Shown one piece after another: positions 1 to 9,951 of a stretch of DNA of 64,000 nucleotides. The translations under genes and the position numbers were made by a program. Source of the DNA: Saccharomyces uvarum (lineage: Eukaryota; Ascomycota; Saccharomycetes; Saccharomycetales; Saccharomycetaceae); contig OX365941.1 of NCBI GenBank assembly GCA_947243795.1, forward strand, positions 310,001-374,000, given 5' to 3'. Below the pieces are notes generated by a model, which was not told the DNA's origin, searched no databases, and saw only the letters and a list, made by a program, of their open reading frames with translations. The first letter of the stretch is position 1. Each line of letters opens with the position of its first letter.

Positions 1-858
1 GCTTGTATATGCGCTTGTGGGAACATCTGATGAAGATGAAGGACGGCTTGAAGAAGACGATGTACTAGTGGTTTGACTAGAATCTAGCTTTGGCATACGT
101 GTGACCGAAGTGGTGCTCAGAAAAGTGTCTGAAACTGTCGAAGATGGGGTCGATGAATCCGACATTGAAGAATCGCTTTTAGTGGAGGAATTAGTAGCTG
201 ATGAAAGCAGGGAAGTGTATATCAATGTGGATGTAATCCGATCGGAATATGAAGATGTAATGTCTTCATTTGATGTTGAGGAAGATGTAAAAGTTGTCGA
301 AGATTCCGTTGGTGTGGCTTGTGGGGTGCTGGTAACTTGCGAGGAAGTTATTTCCGCAGAAGATAGAGAAGTAAAACTGGGAGATATAGCAGAAGGCGTT
401 GAGGAGGAGAAAGACGTAGAAGCGCTCTCGAGCGATGATTTTCCGGAGTCTGAATATAATGAAGATGATGGTGATGGAGATGACGAAAGAATCGATAAGG
501 ATGGCGTGATGACAGAGAAGGAGGTAGTGGCTGAATCATACCGTGAACTTTCCGTCTGTTGCCCGCTCGATTGGCCATCAATAGAAGATGATATCAAAGT
601 GTATGTTGAAGATATGGAAGAAGACGAATACACGCTCTCATCAGAAATCGTGTTTGAGGAGCGGTATGTAGGGTTAGAAGTACTGGATACCGGTGGCAAT
701 GAGGTTAGACTTCCCTGCTGGGGTATTAATGTCGAAGAAGGCGTGGAGGAGACATAGGTCGATGAGGAAATTAGACTGCTGCTTTGACCGCTGATGGACA
801 GTGATGACGTACTTACTTGCTCAAGAGTGTCCTTCCCGAGGGTACTATTAGAGCTCAT
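1..858 (-). CDS. TDA7: TDA7 homolog, Ser/Thr-rich membrane protein, N-terminal part (cut by window edge)
   Basis: The minus-strand frame opens at an ATG (CAT at 856-858) and stays open for 286 codons to the window edge, so only the N-terminal part is present. The protein starts [15 protein letters not shown] and then is almost entirely Ser, Thr, Pro and Val (runs of SSS and TSS), as in heavily O-mannosylated yeast surface or vacuolar proteins. The identification rests on this composition, on the N-terminal match I remember for S. cerevisiae Tda7 (YNL176C), and on NOP13 lying next to it as in S. cerevisiae. In that species TDA7 is a single-pass vacuole-associated protein of unknown function named from a topoisomerase I damage screen. 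The transmembrane segment lies outside the window. The long plus-strand ORF at 101-757 is an antisense shadow of the serine codons. Confidence 0.85.
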   Translation of the reverse strand, partial: MSSNSTLGKDTLEQVSTSSLSISGQSSSLISSSTYVSSTPSSTLIPQQGSLTSLPPVSSTSNPTYRSSNTISDESVYSSSSISSTYTLISSSIDGQSSGQQTESSRYDSATTSFSVITPSLSILSSSPSPSSSLYSDSGKSSLESASTSFSSSTPSAISPSFTSLSSAEITSSQVTSTPQATPTESSTTFTSSSTSNEDITSSYSDRITSTLIYTSLLSSATNSSTKSDSSMSDSSTPSSTVSDTFLSTTSVTRMPKLDSSQTTSTSSSSSRPSSSSDVPTSAYTS

Positions 859-1266
859 ACGATGACTGCTGTAAGTTTTTTTTAGAATTTTTTTTAAAGT
901 TCCTTTAAGTAATGATGTGTGATATTGGGATATTAAGTGCTAAGCGAAAGTGTAATAAACAAACAGAGCAGAGAAAGCGTCTATACTATTCCGAAGTTGT
1001 TTGCTAGTGGTGGTCGTTGTATATAATGAGTGTAGAGCGACCCTTCTTGGATTAATAATCTTCGAGCTGTCTCTTTAGATCTTGTTTACCTCATTTCCTT
1101 CTGCTTTTTTTTTTTTTCCGCACGCCCTCCCCGTGCCTTGATAAGTTATTTTAAAAATAGCAGCAATTGGCTATGAACTATATTAAGAGAACATGAATAA
1201 TAGATAATTTACAAGTGATATATAATCGCGTTAATGTACGTAACTTATACACTCAGTTTCGACTGG
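859..1266. other. intergenic, TDA7 promoter and NOP13 3' end
   Basis: This is AT-rich DNA between two genes read leftwards. It holds a 13-base T run near 1105-1117, which probably acts as a nucleosome-depleted poly(dA:dT) tract for TDA7. I see no RNA gene, no conserved ORF and no recognised factor site. Confidence 0.5.
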
Positions 1267-2478
1267 CTAGTCAAACTTCATTTTCTTACCTTGGGATGGG
1301 ACAATAGCTGCAGATCCTCTTTGCGCGGTAGCCAATGCTACACTACTCTTGGTACGGTTATTGGAATCCACGGGTGGACGCCTATTAGCGTTAGACCTTT
1401 TGTACTCGGGTTTACTACCGCTATCCTGTCTTGGGCGATCGTATTCTCTGTTGTTGGAGATGTCAAAAGAACGGGGTTTGTCATGAGTGACATTTTCAAC
1501 CTTTTTACGGACTTGTCTCTTACTTCTGTCTTCACCGTATTCCATTCTTAATGGTCTTCCCGCGATCTTTCTACAGCTTTTATCCTTCAACGCATTAGTG
1601 GAGCCTTCCTCATTCTTGAAATCAATAAACGCAAACCCTTTACATTTACCACTATCTTCGAATGTTGCCATACGGATCTTCACAATATCACCACAGTGTT
1701 GGAAATGTTTTCTTAACAAATCATCGGTGACATCAAATGACAAATTACCCACGAATAGAATCCTAGAGGGTGGGTTTTTGGACATGGCAACGAAATCTTC
1801 CTTGTCTGGTCTACCCGAAAAGTTCTCAGAGTCCTTGATTAGCATGTTTCTCCCGTTCAAATGAGATTCAGACAATTCCAAGACTGCTTTCATTTGCTCT
1901 ACGTTCTTGAAGAACATGTAGCAGAACCCTTTATTTTGCATAGAGTTGGAGGTCTTGGAAGCAACACGGGGCATGGACAATCTGGTTATGTCTTGTTGAA
2001 TGACTCTGCTTTTTTCGTCTTCATTTTCTCTCGTCTTGGCAATGAAAAATCTGACTAAATCATCTTTTGTAGTGTCGAAAGATAAATTACCAATCCAAAC
2101 ACCATATTTGCTTTCTTCTTTTTTCTTCTTCGTTGCAGCATCATCGGATGCTGTTTCCACTGCAGCGTCTGTATTGGATTCACCATCTGGGGCATCTTTC
2201 TCAGCGTTATCAGACTTTTTCTTGTCTGCGTCCTCTTTGTATTCTTGAACGGACTTAGGATCGATGTTATACTTCGCGTTCAACTCTTCCAAGGTAATCT
2301 TCCCCCTTCTTAAGAGACGTTTTTGTTTCTTTGACAAAGGAATAGAGCTCTCCAAGTCGATTTCAATTTCATCTTCAGCTTTTCTCTTTTTGGTTGGGTC
2401 GAGCAAAGCTTTTTTTATCTGTTCCTCGTTTTTGTTATTGGATACATTCTCCTCCTTTGGGACCTCGATATCTGACAT
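1267..2478 (-). CDS. NOP13: NOP13, nucleolar RNA-binding protein with two RRMs
   Basis: A 403-residue protein, the same length as I recall for S. cerevisiae Nop13 (YNL175C). RRM1 shows RNP2 VWIGNL at 127-132 and RNP1 KGFCYMFF at 183-190. RRM2 shows RNP2 LFVGNL at 241-246 and RNP1 KGFAFIDF at 280-287. The first 120 residues are charged and disordered, with Lys-rich patches (KKQKRLLRRGK) that could serve nucleolar import; the last 80 are basic and low-complexity. Nop13 is a nucleolar pre-ribosome-associated protein related to Nsr1/nucleolin-type RRM proteins; its exact step is not settled. The start is the only ATG giving the known N-terminus MSDIEVPKEE. A PAC box and an RRPE-like site lie about 100 bp upstream, as expected for ribosome-biogenesis control. 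Confidence 0.96.
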   Translation of the reverse strand: MSDIEVPKEENVSNNKNEEQIKKALLDPTKKRKAEDEIEIDLESSIPLSKKQKRLLRRGKITLEELNAKYNIDPKSVQEYKEDADKKKSDNAEKDAPDGESNTDAAVETASDDAATKKKKEESKYGVWIGNLSFDTTKDDLVRFFIAKTRENEDEKSRVIQQDITRLSMPRVASKTSNSMQNKGFCYMFFKNVEQMKAVLELSESHLNGRNMLIKDSENFSGRPDKEDFVAMSKNPPSRILFVGNLSFDVTDDLLRKHFQHCGDIVKIRMATFEDSGKCKGFAFIDFKNEEGSTNALKDKSCRKIAGRPLRMEYGEDRSKRQVRKKVENVTHDKPRSFDISNNREYDRPRQDSGSKPEYKRSNANRRPPVDSNNRTKSSVALATAQRGSAAIVPSQGKKMKFD

Positions 2479-2570
2479 TTTATATGAAACTATAGACCAC
2501 TGTTAGGCTACCTTGAACTATGTGGAAAAATATATCAATGGATGCGTCGTGCGAAATCTAATATGTGTTT

Positions 2571-2614
2571 GCTCATCGCAAATTTTTAATTTTTTTCTGA
2601 CCTAAAAAATTTCA
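2571..2614 (-). promoter_or_regulatory. PAC and RRPE elements of the NOP13 promoter
   Basis: GCTCATCGC at 2571-2579 is the PAC box (GCGATGAGC) in NOP13 orientation, about 90 bp before its ATG. AAAAAATTTCA at 2604-2614 reads as TGAAATTTTTT on the minus strand, close to the RRPE consensus. PAC is bound by Dot6/Tod6 and RRPE by Stb3 in S. cerevisiae. The pair in the 316-bp NOP13-MDG1 gap (2479-2794) is the usual signature of the Ribi regulon. Confidence 0.75.
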
Positions 2615-2794
2615 TTTTTTCCTTTTCCACGGCAATCATGGCTACTACACATTTTTCTACGTTTCATGCAGGCGCCCACCTTTACGGTATTCGTTGTACC
2701 ATGTTAGGAATAAAGGACAGACAAGGTATTGTTGTTAATATATAGGTGAAATTATGGTGAATATATGATATATATAATTGATACTAGATAGATA

Positions 2795-3880
2795 CTACTT
2801 CAAAAGTTGGCCCAACTTTTTGAAAAACCCACCTTTCTTGGCCGAATTTCCCGGAACCTCTTTATGTGGTACTCCCTTCGCGCCACCAGTTCCTGCAGTT
2901 TTAGTAGTTCCCTTTATTTGAACTGTTTTTGCGGTAATGGCTGGCGGGTTTTGCTTTGCTTCCAAAGTTTGGGCCTCAGCTTTAACTTCGCTGGTCAGTT
3001 TCCCAGATGTCTCCTTGACAGTGACTGTAGCTGCTCCGACTGGAATTTCCTCTTGCGAGTTCTCAGCTGGAGCGGTTTCATTCAGGGGCTTTTTGTCTCG
3101 AGTTTCCGTGCCCGTACCGGCGACTTTACTTGCGCCATCCTCTTCCTCTTCCTCTTCCTCCTCTTCAAGCTCTTCTGCGGACAGCTCATATAATCTAGAA
3201 TCAGCAGATTGTGTCTTACCCAGGTGATCCGTAGCGGATTCTTCACTCTTTACCAAGCCAATGTTAGGGTGCGTTTCCTCATATGGCCTAACTGCTTTCT
3301 CCTCTTCTACACCGCCGTCGGTGTTATCAATTATGGTCGTAGTGCCGCTTAGGTCATCTACATTCTTGGCATTCTTGCCCGCCTGCTGCGCTTCATCTTC
3401 GCTGTCGGTCAATTCGATGACTTCCTGAGAAAAGATCGACCTCTCCCCCGTTTCTTTATTGGTCTTGATCACTTTCTTGATCTTAAACTTTCTCAACTTC
3501 GCAGGCTTTTTTTCCTCTTCTCGTTCAGTAAGAGTGGTGTTTTTCGAAACCGCCAACCCGGCACTTTCAGGTACCAGCGTGCCTGTCTTGTTACCGGACT
3601 GCTGTATTACGTCTTCCTTGGTGATGAAGTTATTCTCAGCTTCCACATTCCCGTCGGCCCTGTAGTCTTTATTAGCCAACCACTGACCATCGACGATAAA
3701 CTTGAAATAGAACTTGTCACCAGGATCGTCAAACTTCACTGGCATGCTTATCTCGAATGCTCCGCTCGCGTCCTCTACCATGGGTAAAGTTCCCTTCCAT
3801 TCATCGAAGGCACCTGTCAGGACAACGGTTTGAGGGCCCTTGGGCCATTTGAAAGTAAATTGATGTAGGCCTGACTGCAT
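2795..3880 (-). CDS. MDG1: MDG1, pheromone-signalling modulator with carbohydrate-binding-like domain
   Basis: A 361-residue protein homologous to S. cerevisiae Mdg1 (YNL173C, about 366 residues), a plasma-membrane-associated multicopy suppressor of G-beta-gamma defects and paralog of Crp1. Residues 1-90 form an AMPK/GBD-type immunoglobulin-like fold (QFTFKWPKGPQTVVLTGAFDEW...FYFKFIVDGQW). The rest is acidic and disordered, with an uninterrupted Glu stretch near residue 240 coded by a CTC/CTT repeat, then a basic tail ending KKGGFFKKLGQLLK that could bind membrane. It is transcribed away from APC1 and shares a 537-bp promoter region with it. Confidence 0.95.
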   Translation of the reverse strand: MQSGLHQFTFKWPKGPQTVVLTGAFDEWKGTLPMVEDASGAFEISMPVKFDDPGDKFYFKFIVDGQWLANKDYRADGNVEAENNFITKEDVIQQSGNKTGTLVPESAGLAVSKNTTLTEREEEKKPAKLRKFKIKKVIKTNKETGERSIFSQEVIELTDSEDEAQQAGKNAKNVDDLSGTTTIIDNTDGGVEEEKAVRPYEETHPNIGLVKSEESATDHLGKTQSADSRLYELSAEELEEEEEEEEEDGASKVAGTGTETRDKKPLNETAPAENSQEEIPVGAATVTVKETSGKLTSEVKAEAQTLEAKQNPPAITAKTVQIKGTTKTAGTGGAKGVPHKEVPGNSAKKGGFFKKLGQLLK

Positions 3881-4417
3881 CTTTAATAAAAAGATCTTTT
3901 CTTAATATGTTTCTGCCGCTCTATGAAAGATAGATAAATCTAAGAGAACTGAGATTAAGTAAGAACAAATGGCATCCTTGTTTTATAAAATGTATAGATG
4001 ACGACGACCTCTTTTTTACAAGAGGGGGTTTTGGGGTGGACGTAAAACATTTATCATGCATGCAAGGGCCCCTGCAGTTCCTATCGGGCGCCTTTTCCTT
4101 TAAGCCCCAGATATTTCAAAAACACCAGCCCTAGCATTTAAGGGCTAGACCTGGTTTATGTGTATAGGTCATGACCCCGGTTTTGCTCTGTAACCCTATT
4201 ATTTTAAGGTTTGGAGAAGTCAGCCCTATTCGAAGTAGGGCTTGTGTCTATTATTTACATTTTGTACAAAACTAAGAAGAGAGACTTTAGGTATTGAAAG
4301 CATTGCTAACTCTCGTGTTAACCTAGCATCCAGACAGCAGCATCGCCCACTGGAATATCGCTGGTTGGTATTCAGTGTGTTATAGTAGCTTTTAGTTTAC
4401 AGAGTCTTATTTTTTTC
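3881..4417. promoter_or_regulatory. MDG1-APC1 divergent promoter with paired AGCCCTA inverted repeats
   Basis: The region holds AGCCCT / AGGGCT arms at 4127-4132 and 4141-4146, an AACCCTA at 4192-4198, and a better inverted pair AGCCCTA / TAGGGCT at 4222-4228 and 4236-4242 around TTCGAAG. RCCCTA is the core I know for Tbf1 (consensus ARCCCTAA). No site shows the full AA end, so Tbf1 binding is an inference. No other coding or RNA feature is seen. Confidence 0.5.
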
Positions 4418-7400
4418 ATGACTTCTACACCGTCTATTGGAAATGATCGTTTGCCAAGGGAATCTGGCGACAATGCTTCTGATTGGCAGCTGCAAGATAA
4501 TATTACAAACAAGCCAGGGGGTATAGACGGAGAGATTTGGCTGTCGAGGGACGGCCGGCGCGTGAAGTGGTGTATTGAAGATCAATGCATACGTCAGTTT
4601 GCTTACAACCAGAGGATCATCAAAGCCGGCTATATCGACTTTGAAAAGACACCGGACTGTTTCGTGGTGGTACTGTCTGATATTGCGCATGTATATTTCC
4701 TGCCCAAGGGCAATTCTACGACGGTGTGCTTCCCATTTCTGATTGGAAATTCGTTCTGGTACGCTAATGGGGTGATCTTGGAGAGAGACACTTCTGCTTT
4801 CTTCATGGATGGCTCCACCGATTGTAGGCCCATGGAGTTCGATTTGAAGCATAAATACATCACTTTTACGGATCCAATGACACCTTTTGGCCTAATTTCT
4901 ATCTCAAATACTTACAAGGGTGGTATAAATAGCGCTTCTGGTAATAAAAGCGATGGTTTACAGGACTTGCAACTTGTGCTTTTCCCCAGCGACAAGGAAA
5001 AATACATAGCTGTATTCTTAGACCGGAATTCTAAAGTTTTACGGTTCTATTATAGCAGAGTTCTATCATCAGATCAATCACGAAAAGGAGAGCTAACGAC
5101 ATCTTCGACTAAAAAGACTGGTTTGGATACCGCAGGTAATAGCCACAAGACTGGCGGAATTACCAAGAACCTACGTAAATTCTCACTTTTGACTCGTAGG
5201 ACAGCATCCATAAACTCCAATCCACACGATTGCAATGCAACGGAAAGGGTTCTCAGCGGCAGTCTAGGTAACGCCCCAGCCAGGACAGATATTTTCGCTC
5301 TTCCGTCTTCATCTTCAAGAAGAAGCCTATCCGCAACCCTAGATAGAATGGGGAACAATATTGCCATGAATAATAGAGCCACTCCATCTCCCTTTTTCGA
5401 TTTCTCCACAAACACTGGGGCTCATTCAAATATCACCCCAGTATCCCAACCTATGCAACAGCAACAGCAGGAATATCTAAATCAAACAGCATCCTCTTCG
5501 AAGGATATTGTCTTGACAGAAATATCATCTATGAAACTACCGGATGATATCATATTCACTTCCCAAAGTTTGAGCTCTATATTGAGCACCTTAAAGTTTT
5601 TGTCTTTGCGATTTGGAAGTCAAGAAGCACTTTTAATATTTCATGAGCCCACTCATTTTTGCAAGATCTGGTTAATTGATCTACTACAAGACGTGCTGGA
5701 TTCTATTCCATTTAAAATATACGGGAACTCGCCGCAAAACATGATTAGATTGGAAAATCTAAAACTCAAAGACCCATCAAGAATAAAGACTATAAATATA
5801 CATAAGCGTCTTAGCGGGTGCTTAATTATAGTGCTACAAGAGCCGAATGGGGGAGAATACGAGTCATTTTTACACAATCCATTTATTAAAGTATCATCGC
5901 CTCTGTTAAATGTTGCCAAAGAGTTTACTAAAAGAAATTTGGTCCCTTTCTTACAGCAATTGTTCCCATATCCTGAGACTAGCTCCACTAAGCTTTGCTT
6001 CGAAGCCCTCAAGTATATCACCCCCCCTGCATTTAACATCTCATTCATATTTATATGGCAATTTGCATATTCACTGCTACCTTCAAGGATTGGTAATGAA
6101 GTTGGGAGCTTAAAACTAGAGCATGATGCTTTTTCATTAGTCCTTTCCCTATTGATCTTGCCGATACCTGGTTCTTCCACTCAAGAGTATAAAGATTATA
6201 AAGGAATATACGAACACGAACTGTTTCGGCAATTAAAGCGGGATCCGGAAACAACGAGCTCTATACTACCGAAGATTGTTATTGGATTGCATTTAATACG
6301 GGAGGAATACTCCTTGAATATCTTGTGTCGCACTGAGTATGTATTGTTGGGGCAATTTCTTAGCTTTGCTACCGCCGCTATGGGCTGGCCTGATTTATGG
6401 CAAATGTATTACTTACCAAATACGGATATAGAATCGAAAAGCCACCTACTTCCAAGCGAACGAAACTCAACTTTTGTTCATCCACTAGATGAACCGCCCT
6501 CAATTACAAAATCATTATACAGTATAACTGAAAACAGTTCAATACCACTATGCCCATTCATTAGTTTCTCGAGACTTGCAGCAACAGACACTCAAGTTGA
6601 ATTGCGCATCACTCCAAGAAGTTTCAAAATCTTGGGGCTATATGAACTAGTGCACTCCGCTAATTTTTTACCGGATTATATTTTAGGTATTCTGTCCAGT
6701 TTGAAAATAGAAGAAAACGAATTCCAAACTTATCCTTTGGGCATTTTGGTCCCACTACAAAATATCTTGAAAATATTGGAGGATAAGTTATCTCAGGTTC
6801 AAGACAATTTAGAGTTGCTTGATAGGGCAGATTTACAAAGATGTAGCGCAATAATCAAAGGCATAAAGAATGATTCTCAGGAAAGTATTAAAAGAGGCCA
6901 AAAAGATAGTTCTGTATCATACAAGCTACCGGTCACCAGGAATAGAGGCTCTTTACGTAAGAAACCAGATGATATATTTACAGTATTATCCGAGATTGTG
7001 AAATGTGCGAGTCAAGTTCCACTGGATGGGTCTGCTATGAGGATGTCAAACATCCAGGACGATGAGGATATCGATGAGGGACGTTCGCTCAAACTAAATG
7101 CAGGGCTGATATTTTCAGAAGATAAAAGATTCAGTCATGTTGTATCATTGTTAGCGTACTATAGGCCCACGCAAACGCAATTTTTCACCACTAAGACTGA
7201 GTATGCCCAAGTGCTATCCCAAAAGAAATATTTCGCTAAAATTATGGCGTTGAGAACGTGTACGAATGGTATCGGTTGGGGTGCTGTGGCATACGCTACA
7301 GAAAAACCAATATCCACCCAAAAATGGGTAGTCCAGCCTCTTAATATGATTTCAGTGTTTCCTGATGACACAAAAATAGCTGTAAAGGTCCCAGAAGATA

Positions 7401-9643
7401 TTAGCCATGATATTGCTAAGTGGGGGCAATTTCATGCCGGTGTTAGTTCTGGTCTCCGTATATCAAAGAAGGCAAGTGGTATCACAGGAAGCTGGATTGC
7501 GTTTAATAAACCAAAAGAATTAGATGCATACCATGGTGGTTTTCTTTTCGGGTTGGGACTTAGTGGCCACTTGAAGAATTTAGAAGAATGGCACATATAC
7601 AATTACCTTAGTCCCAGAAATACTCATATAAGTATCGGATTACTTCTCGGGATGAGTTCAAGCATGAAAGGCAGTATGGATTCAAAACTAATAAAGGTTA
7701 TCAGTGTGCATCTAGTTGCATTTTTGCCTAGCGGGTCTAGCGATCTAAATATAGATCTAAAACTACAAACTGCTGGTATTATAGGAATGGGTATGTTATA
7801 TCTCAACTCAAGACATAAGAGAATGAGCGATTCAGTTTTTGCACAACTTGTGTCACTACTCAATGTTAATGACGAACTTGTCGCTGATGAAGAGTATAGG
7901 TTGGCAGCAGGTATATCATTGGGTCTTATCAATTTGGGAGCCGGGCAAAGGAAATCAAATAAGTGGGATTCATCTTTATTGAGGCTGGGAAATTATCTTT
8001 CGGAAGAGATTTATGACTCAAATGATGTTGAACAAAATGAGATGTATGAAGAACTTACTACAAAGTTATTGGATATTATTACCAGTACATACGATGTGGA
8101 AAAGGATTGGATACCAGAAAGTTCACAAATTGGTGCGGTGATTGCTATTATGTTTTTGTTCTTAAAGACAAACAACTTTGAGATCGCCGATATACTGAGA
8201 GTTGACTTAAATGCCATTTCGAAATCAAACATCTGTTCTCGTCCGGAATTATTGATGTACCGAGAATGGGCATCCAATATGATTCTATGGGACCATATAG
8301 GTGACGACTTATTATTCATCATGAAAGATATCGAAATCAGTGAAAAATATGGTGAACTTAATACAGATTTACTTCCTATCTACTATACTATGGCGGGAAG
8401 AGTTTTAGCTGTGGGTATTAGATTTGCTTCTACGGGAAATTTGAAAATCCGTAATGTTCTTTTATCCCTTGTTGATAAATTATTGCCCTTTTATCAGTAT
8501 CCTGGGAGACAGACTCTTGACTTTAGGTTGACGATTTCTGTTATTAATGTTTTAGTCAACGTTATTATTGTGTCTTTGAGTATGGTTATGTGTGCTAGTG
8601 GTGATTTGGATGTTTTAAGAAGAGTTAAATATCTGCACGAAGTTGTATCTGGTCCACATTCTGACTTATTTCAAGCAGTTCCCACTTCTAAAAGTGGTGG
8701 AGACGCATCTCAAGTAAGTTCAAATGCTAACACATCGGGAAATAATGACCATGATGAGAGAAATGATGAAACAACGACTTCTCTAGGTGATGAAAGATCA
8801 GTTAGTGGTAGTGATATTAGTGACCCAACAGCCTTTTTAGAAGATAAAAAGGATATGGATGACCATTATGGTAAGTTTATTTCTACAGATTTAGCATTAG
8901 GTTTTCTTTTTCTTGGGTCTGGCCAATACGCTCTCAACACTTCTACTTTAGAATCTATCGCCTTCTTGAGTATGTCAGTTTTACCCACATATACAACTCC
9001 GCATCCCTTACAAGAACTGAAGCATTTCTGGAGCATGGCTGTTGAGCCTCGTTGTCTTGTTATCAAGGATATTTCTACTGGCGATCCCGTGAATAAAGTT
9101 CCTATTCAGTTGGTGGTTGAAAAAGACATTGAAAAAGATGAAGTGGTAAAAGAGATGTCAACACCATGCCTACTTCCCGACTTTTCTAAGATCAAATCTA
9201 TCAGGGTAAAAATGCATGATTACTTCCCATTGGAAATCAATTTCACTAAAGATCTCTCAGCTTCTGATTTTTTTGGTAATGGTACCATTATTTATATACA
9301 AAAAAAATCTCAAAGTGTTTTCGAAGATAAGACTTCATATAAGAACGCAGAGGACATTCATGTTGCACTTAAGAAAAAAGCAACAGAATCTAAAGGCAGT
9401 TCGAAGCTAATTCCCAAAAGGAAACAAGGGACTTCCTTTTCCTCACAACTCATCGAAAGTTTGGGTATTCAAGATTTGACAATGGTGGAACTTGATACCA
9501 TTTTGAACGCAGAAAATAATACAGCATTGACGGATTCTGAATCTTATAATCTAGGTTTGCTCTGTTCAGATAAAAACAGTGGTGACGTTTTGGATTGTCA
9601 GCTCGAACTGTGGCACAAAAGTTTTGGACCACATGCTGATTAA
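4418..9643 (+). CDS. APC1: APC1, largest scaffold subunit of the anaphase-promoting complex
   Basis: An intact 1741-codon ORF homologous to S. cerevisiae Apc1 (YNL172W, 1748 residues). Apc1 is the platform of the APC/C ubiquitin ligase that marks securin and B-type cyclins for destruction; it joins the TPR-lobe and the catalytic Apc2-Apc11 module. The N-terminal half looks like a beta-propeller interrupted by a low-complexity Ser-rich insert (about residues 220-370, with a QQQQQQ run) likely to hold phosphorylation sites. Residues about 1038-1180 contain the proteasome/cyclosome (PC) repeats, seen as HGGFLFGLGLSGH, HISIGLLLGMSSS, LQTAGIIGMGMLY and LAAGISLGLINLGAG. An acidic, Ser/Asn-rich linker lies near 1420-1490. 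I see no intron, frameshift or shortening. Confidence 0.97.
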   Translation: MTSTPSIGNDRLPRESGDNASDWQLQDNITNKPGGIDGEIWLSRDGRRVKWCIEDQCIRQFAYNQRIIKAGYIDFEKTPDCFVVVLSDIAHVYFLPKGNSTTVCFPFLIGNSFWYANGVILERDTSAFFMDGSTDCRPMEFDLKHKYITFTDPMTPFGLISISNTYKGGINSASGNKSDGLQDLQLVLFPSDKEKYIAVFLDRNSKVLRFYYSRVLSSDQSRKGELTTSSTKKTGLDTAGNSHKTGGITKNLRKFSLLTRRTASINSNPHDCNATERVLSGSLGNAPARTDIFALPSSSSRRSLSATLDRMGNNIAMNNRATPSPFFDFSTNTGAHSNITPVSQPMQQQQQEYLNQTASSSKDIVLTEISSMKLPDDIIFTSQSLSSILSTLKFLSLRFGSQEALLIFHEPTHFCKIWLIDLLQDVLDSIPFKIYGNSPQNMIRLENLKLKDPSRIKTINIHKRLSGCLIIVLQEPNGGEYESFLHNPFIKVSSPLLNVAKEFTKRNLVPFLQQLFPYPETSSTKLCFEALKYITPPAFNISFIFIWQFAYSLLPSRIGNEVGSLKLEHDAFSLVLSLLILPIPGSSTQEYKDYKGIYEHELFRQLKRDPETTSSILPKIVIGLHLIREEYSLNILCRTEYVLLGQFLSFATAAMGWPDLWQMYYLPNTDIESKSHLLPSERNSTFVHPLDEPPSITKSLYSITENSSIPLCPFISFSRLAATDTQVELRITPRSFKILGLYELVHSANFLPDYILGILSSLKIEENEFQTYPLGILVPLQNILKILEDKLSQVQDNLELLDRADLQRCSAIIKGIKNDSQESIKRGQKDSSVSYKLPVTRNRGSLRKKPDDIFTVLSEIVKCASQVPLDGSAMRMSNIQDDEDIDEGRSLKLNAGLIFSEDKRFSHVVSLLAYYRPTQTQFFTTKTEYAQVLSQKKYFAKIMALRTCTNGIGWGAVAYATEKPISTQKWVVQPLNMISVFPDDTKIAVKVPEDISHDIAKWGQFHAGVSSGLRISKKASGITGSWIAFNKPKELDAYHGGFLFGLGLSGHLKNLEEWHIYNYLSPRNTHISIGLLLGMSSSMKGSMDSKLIKVISVHLVAFLPSGSSDLNIDLKLQTAGIIGMGMLYLNSRHKRMSDSVFAQLVSLLNVNDELVADEEYRLAAGISLGLINLGAGQRKSNKWDSSLLRLGNYLSEEIYDSNDVEQNEMYEELTTKLLDIITSTYDVEKDWIPESSQIGAVIAIMFLFLKTNNFEIADILRVDLNAISKSNICSRPELLMYREWASNMILWDHIGDDLLFIMKDIEISEKYGELNTDLLPIYYTMAGRVLAVGIRFASTGNLKIRNVLLSLVDKLLPFYQYPGRQTLDFRLTISVINVLVNVIIVSLSMVMCASGDLDVLRRVKYLHEVVSGPHSDLFQAVPTSKSGGDASQVSSNANTSGNNDHDERNDETTTSLGDERSVSGSDISDPTAFLEDKKDMDDHYGKFISTDLALGFLFLGSGQYALNTSTLESIAFLSMSVLPTYTTPHPLQELKHFWSMAVEPRCLVIKDISTGDPVNKVPIQLVVEKDIEKDEVVKEMSTPCLLPDFSKIKSIRVKMHDYFPLEINFTKDLSASDFFGNGTIIYIQKKSQSVFEDKTSYKNAEDIHVALKKKATESKGSSKLIPKRKQGTSFSSQLIESLGIQDLTMVELDTILNAENNTALTDSESYNLGLLCSDKNSGDVLDCQLELWHKSFGPHAD

Positions 9644-9947
9644 TGCAATTTTTAAAAGTGTCTTCCTATCTAAAAGCAAATTCGTAAAAAGAGTAAGTTG
9701 ATTTTGAGCATAATCTAGATCAGAAGAGGTTTGCGTATATATACGTAAGCACTATATTGTGCTTGAAATTTTTCTTTGTGAGTATTTAGTTTTTAATTAT
9801 AATTAACGAGCTTAATCTGACAACACATGAAATATAATCCTTTTTAATTTCAGAACAAAATATTGGAAGCACGGAGATATAGTATATACAGCCAAAAAAA
9901 ATCTTAATCTTGCGTGTAAATCCTTTTTACTTTTTACTTTTTACTTT
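9644..9947. other. convergent 3' region between APC1 and PSD1
   Basis: AT-rich 3' flanks of two converging genes, with short AATAAA-like and TATATA stretches that could serve as polyadenylation efficiency elements. The right end is occupied by a heptamer repeat described separately. No gene is seen. Confidence 0.45.
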
Positions 9948-9951
9948 TTAC
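9924..9951. repeat. four perfect TTTTTAC heptamers over the PSD1 stop codon
   Basis: TTTTTAC is repeated four times without error at 9924-9951. The TTA at 9948-9950, the PSD1 stop codon on the minus strand, lies in the last unit, so unit gain or loss would change the PSD1 3' UTR but not the protein. Confidence 0.85.

Noticed and set aside
101-757. 218-codon plus-strand ORF rich in Glu, Asp and Val
   Set aside because: It is the antisense of TDA7 serine and threonine codons; the minus frame has the known N-terminus.
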